64,000 nt of DNA from Methanobrevibacter millerae (GTDB lineage Archaea; Methanobacteriota; Methanobacteria; Methanobacteriales; Methanobacteriaceae): assembly GCF_001477655.1 (NCBI RefSeq), contig NZ_CP011266.1, positions 1,162,001-1,226,000 of the forward strand. Direction: 5' to 3'. Shown in pieces: positions 37,119-46,735 of this stretch; the stretch's first letter is position 1, and each line of letters begins with the position of its first letter. The notes under the pieces are model-generated. The model searched no databases. It was not told the origin of the DNA and worked only from the letters and a program-made list of their open reading frames with translations. Made by a program: the position numbers and the translations under genes.

Positions 37119-40100
37119 TTGAAGTTTAAACATATAATAAATATTTTAATTGTGTTTTTAGTATTAATGATGATGATCGGAGTAGGTTCAGCTGTTGATG
37201 ATTCAATGGTTGGACTCGAAAATGGAAATAGAAATGGTGAAATTAATTTAGCAGACTCTGGGAATGATATTCTTGGAGCTTCTGGAAACTCATGGTATGT
37301 TAAGGCCGGTGCTACTGGAGGAGACGGATCTGAAGCTAGTCCTTATGGTAACCTGAAAGTGGCATATAATCATGCTAGTCCAGGAGATACCATTTATATA
37401 ATGAATGGTACTTATACTGGGACTAATAATTTAAGGATAGAATTCACGAAAGAAAATCTTCAGCTTAGTGCATATGATAACTCAAATCCAATATTTGATG
37501 GACAGAAAACTAATCGTATATTTGATGTATCAGCTAAAGGAATGATGATTAGTGGTTTAACATTTATCAATGCTGTCTCAAAGGATGCATTTGGTGTACA
37601 GGGCAGTGTATTGGATATTTATAGTCCTAATGTGGTCATTGACAATTGTACATTTAAGGACAATATTGCTGCTGGATCTGGAACTGCTTATCAAAAAGGC
37701 GGAGCTATATTTGTATATAATTCAGGTTCTAATGCTGTTATTAAAAATTCCAAATTTATAAATAATACTGCTAATAATGACGGTGGAGCCATATTTATTG
37801 CTACAGATACTCCAAATACAAAAATTCTGAATTGTGAATTTATAGACAATACTGCTATTCGCAGTGCTGGTGGTATAGCAAACTGGGGACAAAATACTGT
37901 AATTGATAATTGTAATTTCAAAGGTTCAAAGTCTCAATCCTCATCTTTACCATATACTGGAGGTTCAATATTTTCAGTATATAATGTAAATATAACAAAT
38001 TCCAAATTTGCTAATGATTATTCTAAAGCATTAGGTGGAAGTATTTATATCTATAGTAATGGTGATGGCAGTTTGGTTGAAAATTGTACATTTGATGGTG
38101 GTGTATCTTCCAATGGTGGAGCAATTGCAACAAGTGCAAGCACAACAATAAAAAACAATAATTTTAATTATTGTCAGGGTTATGCTATGGGCGGTGCAAT
38201 ATTATTGATGTCTTCTAACAATAATGTGGATGATAATACATTTAGGGGCAATTCCGCTAGACATGGTGGTGCAATTGTAATATATGAAGGTTCATCCAAT
38301 AACAATATAACCAACTCAAAATTCAATGACAATCATGTAGCTTTAAGTAATGCTGATAATGGTGGTGCTGTTTACAGCTATGGTTCAAATACATTATATG
38401 AGAACAATACATTCCATCACAATGTTGCTGAAGAATATGGTGGTGCAATTTTTGAGTTAGTTCAAGCTGCAAATACAACAATTAATAATTGTACATTCAC
38501 TGCAAATTATGCTCAGGCAGATGCAGGTAATGGTGGAGCTTATTTTTCAGCTTCTGAAAATAATACGATTATTAATTCAAAATTTGAAAATAACTGGGCT
38601 AAAGCAAATGGAGCAGCAATATTTATAAGAAAAAATAATGCTCTTATTGAAAATTCAAGCTTCAGTAAAAATCTAGCTGCAAGAGGTGGTGCAATTTATA
38701 TAGGTACTATTGAAGGCAAATCTCCAATAAATTATACTATAAATAATTGTACTTTCAATCAAAATGGTGTAAATGAGTCTAAAGGTGGAGCAATCTATTC
38801 TTGGGCTGATGAATTGAATATAACAAATTCAAACTTCACTAAAAATATGGCTATGGCTGGTGGTGCAATATTATTTGAAAAAGGTCCTAATTTCTTGGAA
38901 AACTGTACCTTTGATGGAAATAAGGCTACTCGTTATGGTGGTGGAGCAATTTCAAGTACACGTCACGGTGAAATAATAAATAACTGTACATTTAGAAATA
39001 ATGATGCGCAGGGTTATGGTGGGGCAGTAAGTCTTGATTATCCTGTAATTACAAATTCATTGTTTGTTAATAACTCTGCAAACCACGGTGGAGCAATATG
39101 TACTATTACAGCAAATGTTTCAAATTCAGAATTTTACAACAATACAGCTATAGATCATTGGGTTGTATTGGCTGCAACAAAATTGATTGAATATAACAAT
39201 ACTCATCCGGGCCAAGTTGCATTATCTATGAATCATACAAATTATGTAAATATTGAATATGATCAAGATAAGGAAATTGGTTATGCGCCAGGATATTATG
39301 TGTATTGTGTAGAAGAATGGGCAGACTATCCTCAATATGGTGTAATCTGGGAGGATTTAAGATATGCTCAAAGCAGTTTGACAGAAGAGGCTGTCGGACA
39401 ATATCTAAAGATATTAATCTATAAATATTGGGTTAATGAATCAGGACACGATAACTTCCAAAGATTAATCAATATATTTTCAGATGAGGACTTCAGAAAC
39501 AGTGATAATGAAATCGTTAAGGATGTAATTGCATTATATGGTAACGGATACAGAGTTCCTTCTCATAATGCTATTAAAGTAGATGATAACGGAACTGTAA
39601 TAGTATATAATTTCAGAGAAATTATTACACCATCTGCAACACAGAACGTATTTGCATTTAATTTATCATATTATCCGAATGCAACAGTGGTTAAGGAATT
39701 GGTAAATAAGAGTGATATTTTCATAAATTCAACAGTTGATTTTAATATAACTGTTAAAAACAATTGTGACTTTAACTTAACATATTTGATTATCAATGAA
39801 ACAGATTTCAGTGAAGGATTAATTTATAAATCATTTAAATCTGACTTTAATTGGACTTATGATAATGTAACAAAAGTTTGGACATTGGAGGATGATTTGG
39901 CTCCAAATAAAACTGCCAATATTATATTGACTTTCAATGTTACTAAAAATGGTAAAATGAACAATACAGTTAGTTTGCTGATTGGAAATTATACTTTGGA
40001 CAATAGTACAGTTAACTTTACAGTTTATGCTCCTAATTTAACAGTTAAAAAACTCGCATTGAATAAGACAGTTTATATTGGTAATCAGACCGTTTTCACA

Positions 40101-42935
40101 ATAATTGTGGAAAATACTGGTGATTACAATTTAACTAATGTAACTGTTGTTGAAAAAATCCCTACTGGATTGAAATTTGCTTCATTTAAAGGTGATGGAT
40201 GGACTACAACCGACAATGTCACATTCAAATATCAAAAAACTTTGAATGTTGATGGCAAAGCAACTTTAAATATCACATTTGATGCAATTGAAGCTGGAAA
40301 TTGGACTAATATTGTAACTGCTTCATCTAATGTTACTGGAAATAGGACTGCTGAGAATAATACTACTGTTTACAGGCCTGATTTGAAGGTTGAAAAGATT
40401 GCTTTGAATAAGACTGTTTATCTTGGTAATCAGACTGTGTTTACTATTGTGGTTACTAATACTGGTGACTGTGATTTAGGTAATGTTTCTGTTGTGGAAA
40501 ATATTCCTGTTGGTTTGAAGTATAGTAGTTTTGTTGGTGATGGTTGGTCTACATTAGATAATATGACATTTACATATGCTAATGTATTGAAGGCTAATAA
40601 ATCAGTCAGTTTTGATATTGTGTTTGATACTTTGGCTGCTGGTAACTGGACTAATGTTGTTACAGTGTCTTCTAATGTTACTGGAAACAAATCAGCTAAC
40701 AATAATACTACTGTTTACAGGCCTGATTTGAAGGTTGAAAAGATTGCTTTGAATAAGACTGTTTATCTTGGTAATCAGACTGTGTTTACTATTGTGGTTA
40801 CTAATACTGGTGACTGTGATTTAGGTAATGTTTCTGTTGTGGAAAATATTCCTGTTGGTTTGAAGTATAGTAGTTTTGTTGGTGATGGTTGGTCTACTGT
40901 GGATAATGTCACTTTCGTTTATGGTGGTGTGTTGAAGGCTAATGAATCAGCTAGCTTTGATATTGTGTTTGATGCTTTGGCTGCTGGTAATTGGACTAAC
41001 ATTGTGACTGCTTCATCTAATGTTACTGGAAATAGGACTGCTGAGAATAATACTACTGTTTACAGGCCTGATTTGAAGGTTGAAAAGATTACTTTAAACA
41101 AAATAGTATACCTTGGTAATCAGACTGTGTTTACTATTGTGGTTACTAATACTGGTGACTGTGATTTAGGTAATGTTTCTGTTGTGGAAAATATTCCTGT
41201 TGGTTTGAAGTATAGTAGTTTTGTTGGTGATGGTTGGTCTACTGTGGATAATGTCACTTTCGTTTATGATGGTGTGTTGAAGGCTAATGGATCAGCTAGC
41301 TTTGATATTGTGTTTGATGCTTTGGCTGCTGGTAATTGGACTAACATTGTGACTACTTCATCTAATGTTACTGGAAATAGGACTGCTGAGAATAATACTA
41401 CTGTTTACAGGCCGGATCTTAAAGTTGAAAAGATTGCTTTAAACAAGACTGTATATCTTGGTAATCAGACAATATTTACTATTGTTGTAACTAATATTGG
41501 TGACTGTGAGTTAGGAAATATAGAAGTAACTGAAGAAATTCCAAATGGTTTAAAATATAATGACTATTATGGAAATAATTGGGTAAAGGTTGATGATTAT
41601 AAATTTAAATATGGGGATGTTTTAAAAGTTGGTGAATCTGTAATTATTAATATCATATTTGATACTGTTGAGGCAGGTAATTGGACTAATATCGTTAGTG
41701 CTTCATCTAATTTAACAAAAGATAAAACTGCTAACAATACTACTTCAGTTTATTCTCCTGACATGACTGTTGTAAAATTGGCTAATAATGATGTCGTTTA
41801 TATGGGTAATCAAACTTCATTTACTATTATTGTTAAAAATACTGGTAATTGTAAGCTTGGTGACATTTATGTGGATGAAATCATGCCTGAAGGGTTAGTT
41901 TATGATAGTTATGTAGGTAAAAACTGGAGTAAAGTTGAAAATAGATTTATCTACAATGGTGATTTGAATCCTGGTGAAGAAATTAGCTTTACTGTTTTCT
42001 TCAATACAACTAGATCTGGTAACTTCACTAATGTTGTTACAGCATCAAGTAATTTGACTAAAGATAAAAAAGCTAATAATACAACTAGAGTTTACACACC
42101 TAATATGGTTGTTTCAAAAATTGCACTAAATCCAATTGTTTACACTGGTGATAAAACTTCATTCATGATAACTGTTAGAAATACTGGAGACTGTGATTTA
42201 TCTAATATTGAAGTGGTTGAAAGTATTCCTGAAGGATTGATATATGATAGTTTCACAGGTAACGGTTGGATAAAAGAAGCCAATAAATTCATTTATAATG
42301 GAATTTTAAAACCTGGCGAAACTAAAGATTTTGTAATTACATTCAACACAATTAAATCAGGTAACTTTACAAATATTGTTGCTGTATCTTCTAATTTAAT
42401 TAAAAATAAAATGACTAATAATACAACAACTGTTTACACTCCAAGTTTGAAAGTAGAAAAAATTACTTTGAATGAATGTGTTTACGTTGGAAATCAAACC
42501 TCATTTTCAATTATTGTTACTAATACTGGTGATTGTAAGCTTGGAGATGTTTTCGTCTTTGAATCATCATTTGATGGATTAGTATATGATAGTTATTATG
42601 GAGATGGATGGATTAAAGAGGGTAATAAATTTATTTACATGTATGATTTGGATGTTGGTGAATCTGCTGGATTTATAATTGTATTTAATACAACCAAATC
42701 AGGTAATTTCACTAATATTGTGATAGCTGGATCCAATTTAACTGGAAATATCACAACTCAAAACAATACTGAAGTTATTCAAAATCATACAGAAAATAAA
42801 ACAATCATTAATAATACAACTGATAAAAAAACATTTATCAAGCAAGATATTGGGTTGGCAACAGGTAATCCATTATTGATATTATTAATTGCATTATTAA
42901 CCTGCGTAATTCCATTCAGAAAACAGAAAAAATAG
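37119..42935 (+). CDS. Giant adhesin-like protein: beta-helix, unknown middle domain, DUF11 repeats, C-terminal anchor
   Basis: Surface protein of 1938 aa. I chose TTG 37119 (GGGG six nt upstream), which gives a compact signal peptide ending VGSA; the upstream TTG 37086 coincides with the predicted transcription start. Residues ~45-660 form a right-handed beta-helix with recurring GGAI and NNCTF motifs. A unique domain follows (~675-850; YVYCVEEWADYP). Nine DUF11-like repeats of about 115 aa cover ~855-1885, of which several in the middle are nearly identical at DNA level (period 345 bp). The tail is ATGNPLLILLIALL plus a basic KQKK end, a probable membrane anchor or sorting signal. It likely mediates attachment to host cells, bacteria or other partners. 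Confidence 0.9.
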   Translation: MKFKHIINILIVFLVLMMMIGVGSAVDDSMVGLENGNRNGEINLADSGNDILGASGNSWYVKAGATGGDGSEASPYGNLKVAYNHASPGDTIYIMNGTYTGTNNLRIEFTKENLQLSAYDNSNPIFDGQKTNRIFDVSAKGMMISGLTFINAVSKDAFGVQGSVLDIYSPNVVIDNCTFKDNIAAGSGTAYQKGGAIFVYNSGSNAVIKNSKFINNTANNDGGAIFIATDTPNTKILNCEFIDNTAIRSAGGIANWGQNTVIDNCNFKGSKSQSSSLPYTGGSIFSVYNVNITNSKFANDYSKALGGSIYIYSNGDGSLVENCTFDGGVSSNGGAIATSASTTIKNNNFNYCQGYAMGGAILLMSSNNNVDDNTFRGNSARHGGAIVIYEGSSNNNITNSKFNDNHVALSNADNGGAVYSYGSNTLYENNTFHHNVAEEYGGAIFELVQAANTTINNCTFTANYAQADAGNGGAYFSASENNTIINSKFENNWAKANGAAIFIRKNNALIENSSFSKNLAARGGAIYIGTIEGKSPINYTINNCTFNQNGVNESKGGAIYSWADELNITNSNFTKNMAMAGGAILFEKGPNFLENCTFDGNKATRYGGGAISSTRHGEIINNCTFRNNDAQGYGGAVSLDYPVITNSLFVNNSANHGGAICTITANVSNSEFYNNTAIDHWVVLAATKLIEYNNTHPGQVALSMNHTNYVNIEYDQDKEIGYAPGYYVYCVEEWADYPQYGVIWEDLRYAQSSLTEEAVGQYLKILIYKYWVNESGHDNFQRLINIFSDEDFRNSDNEIVKDVIALYGNGYRVPSHNAIKVDDNGTVIVYNFREIITPSATQNVFAFNLSYYPNATVVKELVNKSDIFINSTVDFNITVKNNCDFNLTYLIINETDFSEGLIYKSFKSDFNWTYDNVTKVWTLEDDLAPNKTANIILTFNVTKNGKMNNTVSLLIGNYTLDNSTVNFTVYAPNLTVKKLALNKTVYIGNQTVFTIIVENTGDYNLTNVTVVEKIPTGLKFASFKGDGWTTTDNVTFKYQKTLNVDGKATLNITFDAIEAGNWTNIVTASSNVTGNRTAENNTTVYRPDLKVEKIALNKTVYLGNQTVFTIVVTNTGDCDLGNVSVVENIPVGLKYSSFVGDGWSTLDNMTFTYANVLKANKSVSFDIVFDTLAAGNWTNVVTVSSNVTGNKSANNNTTVYRPDLKVEKIALNKTVYLGNQTVFTIVVTNTGDCDLGNVSVVENIPVGLKYSSFVGDGWSTVDNVTFVYGGVLKANESASFDIVFDALAAGNWTNIVTASSNVTGNRTAENNTTVYRPDLKVEKITLNKIVYLGNQTVFTIVVTNTGDCDLGNVSVVENIPVGLKYSSFVGDGWSTVDNVTFVYDGVLKANGSASFDIVFDALAAGNWTNIVTTSSNVTGNRTAENNTTVYRPDLKVEKIALNKTVYLGNQTIFTIVVTNIGDCELGNIEVTEEIPNGLKYNDYYGNNWVKVDDYKFKYGDVLKVGESVIINIIFDTVEAGNWTNIVSASSNLTKDKTANNTTSVYSPDMTVVKLANNDVVYMGNQTSFTIIVKNTGNCKLGDIYVDEIMPEGLVYDSYVGKNWSKVENRFIYNGDLNPGEEISFTVFFNTTRSGNFTNVVTASSNLTKDKKANNTTRVYTPNMVVSKIALNPIVYTGDKTSFMITVRNTGDCDLSNIEVVESIPEGLIYDSFTGNGWIKEANKFIYNGILKPGETKDFVITFNTIKSGNFTNIVAVSSNLIKNKMTNNTTTVYTPSLKVEKITLNECVYVGNQTSFSIIVTNTGDCKLGDVFVFESSFDGLVYDSYYGDGWIKEGNKFIYMYDLDVGESAGFIIVFNTTKSGNFTNIVIAGSNLTGNITTQNNTEVIQNHTENKTIINNTTDKKTFIKQDIGLATGNPLLILLIALLTCVIPFRKQKK
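40371..41405 (+). repeat. Tandem 345-bp near-identical coding repeats
   Basis: Three successive units start at 40371, 40716 and 41061, each opening with TACAGGCCTGATTTGAAGG, with a fourth diverging from 41406. The period is exactly 345 bp (115 codons), so recombination between units keeps the frame. Long stretches are identical between units, implying recent duplication or gene conversion. Confidence 0.88.
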
Positions 42936-42955
42936 GAGTTTTCTTAAACTTCTAT
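42932..42955 (+). terminator. Hairpin after the giant adhesin
   Basis: ATAGGAGTTT (42932-42941) pairs with AAACTTCTAT (42946-42955), with one G-T pair and a 4-nt loop, followed by a TTTTTTATTTTTTT tract. Confidence 0.6.
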
Positions 42956-43055
42956 ATTTTTTATTTTTTTTAAAATAAGTCTTTTTTTAATTTTCAGGTA
43001 TTTTTGTGTGGTTATTTTTTTAAAATAATGAAATAATGTTAATTATGTTTAAACA

Positions 43056-43115
43056 TTATTCGGAGTCTTCTTTTTCTTTTTGTTTTTCTTTTAAATTTTC
43101 AATTCCAATAATCAT
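43056..43115 (-). CDS. Candidate 19-aa micro-protein
   Basis: Short frame encoding a charged peptide (IIGIENLKEKQKEKEDSE core), with a strong GGAGGT ribosome binding site 7 nt before the ATG. A TATA box on the same strand (plus-strand 43163-43179) sits the right distance upstream, and a TTTAGG-N4-CCTAAA palindrome lies directly behind it. No known family. Promoter, operator and ribosome binding site all agree, so expression is likely; whether the peptide or the RNA matters is open. It could also be the truncated start of a lost gene. Confidence 0.45.
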   Translation of the reverse strand: MIIGIENLKEKQKEKEDSE

Positions 43116-43162
43116 TTTATACCTCCATAATCAGTTTAGTTCTTGATATAATATTTTGAATT

Positions 43163-43193
43163 AATATTATATAAATATTTAGGTATGCCTAAA
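43163..43193 (-). promoter_or_regulatory. TATA box and DtxR/MntR-like palindrome
   Basis: On the minus strand, TTTAGGCATACCTAAA (43193-43178) is a perfect 6-4-6 palindrome, matching the general form of sites bound by DtxR-family metal-dependent repressors. It directly precedes AATATTTATATAATATT, the TATA box, so it covers the TFB-binding element. It points at the 19-aa frame. No DtxR-family gene is in the window. Confidence 0.5.
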
Positions 43194-43276
43194 AATTAGT
43201 ATAAACTAAAAATTTTATAGTTAGTACTAATTAAATTGGGTTTTGGATGGTTAATGAAAAAATAGGAAAAATTTTT

Positions 43277-44233
43277 TTAAATTACTTCAAAGTCAACTAG
43301 CTTAATTTTATTTGATAATAAATCGTCAGTATCATCAATTTTTTCAGATAATTTAGTTGTAATGTATTTTTTATTGTCATCTGGAAATACTGTGGCAATT
43401 TTTAAATCATCACTATCCATTAAAACACTAGCTAAGAAATTGGCACCACTTGAAATACCAATTCCCAAACCAAATTCCTTGGCTATTCTTTTGGACATGT
43501 TGATTGCATCGCAGTCATGAATCAACACTATATCATCAATCAAATCTTCTTCAACGATTCCGGGAATGAAGTCATCGCCAATTCCTTCAATCATATGGCT
43601 TCCTTCTTCCATCCCCATTTTTAATATTGATAATGTGGATGGTTCAAGAGCAAATATTTTAGAATTTGGATTATTGTCTTTTAATCGTTTACCAATACCC
43701 ATTAATGTTCCACCAGTCCCTATGCCTGATACGAAAGCATTAACATCGGGAATTTTATCAATTATTTCCTGTCCTGTTTTATATTGTGCCTCAACATTTA
43801 AAACATTATCAAATTGGAGTGGTCTATATGCACCATTTTCAATAGAAAATTCCTCTGCAAGTTCAAGTGCTCTTTTAAATCCACCTTCTTCTTTAGATAC
43901 TAGATGAACATGAGCCCCATACATTTCTATAAGTTTTCTTCTTTCTAAAGAAACCCAATCTGGCATGAATATGTGGACTTCATGACCATAAAGAGCACCT
44001 ATTGCACTAAAAGAAATCCCAGTATTTCCACTTGTAACTTCAACAATGGATTGTCCTTCTTTTAAATTTCCGTTTTCTCTTTCTTTTTGGATAATGTATG
44101 ATGCAATTCTGTCTTTAATACTGCCTGAATAATTGTAGTATTCAAGTTTGGTGTAAATGCTTCCATTTCTGTTTTCATATTCATAGTCAATTTTGATCAT
44201 TGGTGTATTGCCAATTAACTTTTCAATATTCAT
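43277..44233 (-). CDS. Cysteine synthase family PLP enzyme
   Basis: Fold-type II PLP enzyme of 318 aa in the CysK/cystathionine beta-synthase group. NTPMIKI opens the chain, GSIKDR holds the PLP Lys, EVTSGNTGISFS is the substrate-binding loop and SGIGTGGTLMG binds the PLP phosphate. The family's usual NPxGSxKDR reads NYSGSIKDR here, a small deviation. It probably makes cysteine from O-acetyl- or O-phosphoserine and sulfide, but the exact substrate is not visible. No serine acetyltransferase is nearby. GGGGAAAT precedes the ATG. Confidence 0.9.
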   Translation of the reverse strand: MNIEKLIGNTPMIKIDYEYENRNGSIYTKLEYYNYSGSIKDRIASYIIQKERENGNLKEGQSIVEVTSGNTGISFSAIGALYGHEVHIFMPDWVSLERRKLIEMYGAHVHLVSKEEGGFKRALELAEEFSIENGAYRPLQFDNVLNVEAQYKTGQEIIDKIPDVNAFVSGIGTGGTLMGIGKRLKDNNPNSKIFALEPSTLSILKMGMEEGSHMIEGIGDDFIPGIVEEDLIDDIVLIHDCDAINMSKRIAKEFGLGIGISSGANFLASVLMDSDDLKIATVFPDDNKKYITTKLSEKIDDTDDLLSNKIKLVDFEVI

Positions 44234-44364
44234 ATAATTTCCCCAATTTATAGACTATAATAAATTTATGTTTTTAATTAATAAAAAGTTTTTTTAACAA
44301 AAATGTTATTAAATTTTTAAATAATCACTATATTTATATAATGTTTTTTATAGATTTTAAAATA

Positions 44365-45033
44365 ATGAAATCTAAATTTATATTAATTGTTCTAATCTGT
44401 GCGATAATTATTTCAATCAGTTCAGTTAGTGCCGTTGATACAAAGTAATCAAATTGATTTAGGTAGCAATGAAGAGATTAATTTAATGGCTTCATCTGCA
44501 AATGAATCTTCTGATATGGTTTCATCTTCAAACAGCACAAATGTCGAATCTGAAGCATATTTGCTTTTGGATAATGATGCTGATAAAGAAAATATTAATG
44601 TTGGCGATTTAGTACCTGGATTATAAGCGTTCAAAATTATGGTCCAGATATGTCTAAAAATACTCAAGTGCATGATGAACTGCCTGACGGTTTGCAATAC
44701 CTTTATCATACTCTGACTAAAGGTGTTTTTAATCCTGATACTGGAATCTGGTCAATAGGCGATTTAAATGTTGAAGATGGAAAAGTCTTTTTATATATAA
44801 CGTGCAAGGCATTGACTTCTGGTGAAAAAATTAATAAAGCTAATTTAACTTCCGATACTTCTAATTTAAACAATGAAAGTTATGAGGAAGAAGAGATTGA
44901 TGTTTTTGATATAGAGGACAATAACAATCATCTTAAACAATCATATCCTACTATTAAAGCAGGAAATCCGTTATTTTTAATATTAATTGCATTGTTTGGA
45001 TTTGTCTGTCCATGTTTGAGATTTAAAAAATAG
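44365..45033 (+). pseudogene. Adhesin-like protein with one DUF11-like domain, two frameshifts
   Basis: Remnant of a small surface protein. ATG 44365 starts a good signal peptide ending SVSAVD but hits TAA at 44446. The coding sense continues in a second frame (IQSNQIDLGSNEE) until TAA 44624, and then in a third (ISVQNYGPDMSKN) to 45033. The first break fits one extra base near 44436-44440, the second one missing base near 44614. The DUF11-like part (GDLV, then VQNYGPDMSKNTQVHDELPDG) and the C-terminal AGNPLFLILIALF anchor with a basic end match the giant adhesin. It looks decayed or, less likely, misassembled. Confidence 0.75.
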
Positions 45034-45081
45034 TTAATCTCTTAATTAATTTTATTTATTAAAAAAATTATAATAATTCAC

Positions 45082-45804
45082 ATGAAGAAAAATGAATTTC
45101 GCTTAATTTTATTAATTTTTATTATTCTTATTTTTGCATTTGCTGTAAGTTATCTGTTATTCCATGATTCTAATACTGCTGATTTTTCAAATACTGAAAT
45201 TATAGCAAATAATTCAGCTCAGGATAATGGTACTGTTGAAGTTATTAAAAATATTGGAAATCCAAACGGGAAAAAGATAGCCTATGTGGTTGGGGTTCAT
45301 CCTCTTGAAAATGACACGCACAAGACTTTTCTTAAGTTGATGCCAACATTGGATAATTTAAATTACTGCTATGATATTTATATCATTAATGTAACTGAAG
45401 ATTTTAGCAGTTATGGAAATCTGCTTCCTGATGATCAGCCTGGACGACAAACTGGTCAGGATTTGGCTTTAAAATATGTCTATCCAAAAATTGTCAATGG
45501 AAGCTATGAACTTGCTGTTGATGTTCATGCCCATGGCGGAGCATATGGTGAATACAACACATTCGTTTTCAGTCCAGTAGACGGATCTGTCGGTGAAAGT
45601 TATGGAAGAAATGTGTCATCACTCAGTCAGAACATTTCTTATTACAATCCAAACCATACTACCAGCGGACCTTATTTGACAGTTCCTTTAAATCAGAATG
45701 GTGTTCCTGCATTTTATTTTGAGGAAAACAGTTTTATTTCACAGGATATTAAGGATTTGCATATGCTGGAATTAATCAAAGGTGTTGATAATCTAAAATT
45801 ATAA
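45082..45804 (+). CDS. Membrane-anchored metallopeptidase/deacylase-like protein
   Basis: Protein of 240 aa with an N-terminal signal anchor (residues ~8-27). The extracytoplasmic part reads AYVVGVHPLENDTHKTF, then ELAVDVHAHGGAYG and a C-terminal PAFYFEENSF. His-Glu in the first and His in the second are arranged as in zinc carboxypeptidase and succinylglutamate-desuccinylase-type hydrolases, and a Glu follows near the end. I assign the fold tentatively. A role in trimming peptides or surface amides outside the membrane would fit. The ribosome binding site is weak. Next genes are unrelated. Confidence 0.68.
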   Translation: MKKNEFRLILLIFIILIFAFAVSYLLFHDSNTADFSNTEIIANNSAQDNGTVEVIKNIGNPNGKKIAYVVGVHPLENDTHKTFLKLMPTLDNLNYCYDIYIINVTEDFSSYGNLLPDDQPGRQTGQDLALKYVYPKIVNGSYELAVDVHAHGGAYGEYNTFVFSPVDGSVGESYGRNVSSLSQNISYYNPNHTTSGPYLTVPLNQNGVPAFYFEENSFISQDIKDLHMLELIKGVDNLKL

Positions 45805-45892
45805 TTTTAGTTAAATTATAAATATTATTTTCTTTAAATAGTATAATATATTTGAAAAAAACTGAATAACTGATAAATATAGTGGTGATTCG

Positions 45893-46551
45893 ATGTTGAT
45901 TTTTTAAAAATTGATGATGATTTTTGGGACTTTCCATTTTATAGGGGAAAGCCTTCAATGCCCAAGTTTGGCTGGATAATATTGACGATTGTAGTATTGC
46001 TTAAAATGTTAATGACTTTTGGATTGCTTGGTTTGCTTCCAATTCCGTTATTTTTGCTTCCTAGAGATATAGTGGCAATTTTGCCTTGTATAGTCTTTCT
46101 ATTAGCATGGGTTTAAGCTTGCAGAGGAAAATTAGGTTTGTTTTTTAAAGTACCTACATTTAATGATGTGAAAATAATTATCATATTTTATATTCTTTCC
46201 AGTCTTTATGCATTTGCAATGATATTCATATTGGAATTTTTAGGATTTCATATGGCAACCAATACTGCTGATGCGGCATTACATAGTTTTTTCCCGTTTA
46301 TTACAGATATCGTAATTAAGCTAATATCATTGCTTGAAGAAGAATTGTTTAAGGTAACATTATTGATTATTTTAATGGCTGTGATTTATTATTTCACGAA
46401 AGATAAGAAGATTTCAGTTTGGGTTGGTGTTTTCTTAAACTTGATAATTTTCGGGTCATGTCATTTTACAGCTTATAATGGAAACATTGTTCAATGTATT
46501 GTAGTTATTGGGCTTGGAAGCTTTTTTGATTTATTTGTTTATTTAAAATAG
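45893..46551 (+). pseudogene. CPBP-type intramembrane protease, disrupted by a poly-T frameshift and a nonsense codon
   Basis: ATG 45893 follows a good GGTGATTCG ribosome binding site but reads M-L-I-F-stop. One extra T in the 6-T run (45900-45905 region) restores LKIDDDFWDFPFYRGKP and the first two membrane spans. A TAA at 46114-46116 then interrupts the same frame, which continues with KVPTFNDVKIIIIFYIL to 46551. The C-terminal part has LLEEELFK, like the EExxxR site of CPBP/Abi prenyl-protease-like proteins (Lys for Arg), and GSCHFTAYNG, the second His motif. Two lesions make decay the simplest reading. Confidence 0.7.
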
Positions 46552-46735
46552 TTGAAGTCAAATTTTTTCTTTTTTTCATGATATTATTATCACCGTTTAA
46601 TTAATTTCGGCACTGATTAAATTAAATATAAATTATCAACTACTAAAATTTTAAGAGTATCATTAAATTATATGATGGTTAATTTTAAATTCATAATGTT
46701 TATTTTATAATATGTAGATGGGGTAGTATTATAAT

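Noticed and set aside
39300-39420. Possible thioester (TED/TQXA) domain in the giant adhesin, with Cys730 in YVYCVEE and Gln761 in AVGQYLK.
   Set aside because: The Cys-Gln spacing is only 31 residues and the TQxA and QxxxW-type motifs do not match, so the known thioester fold is not supported.
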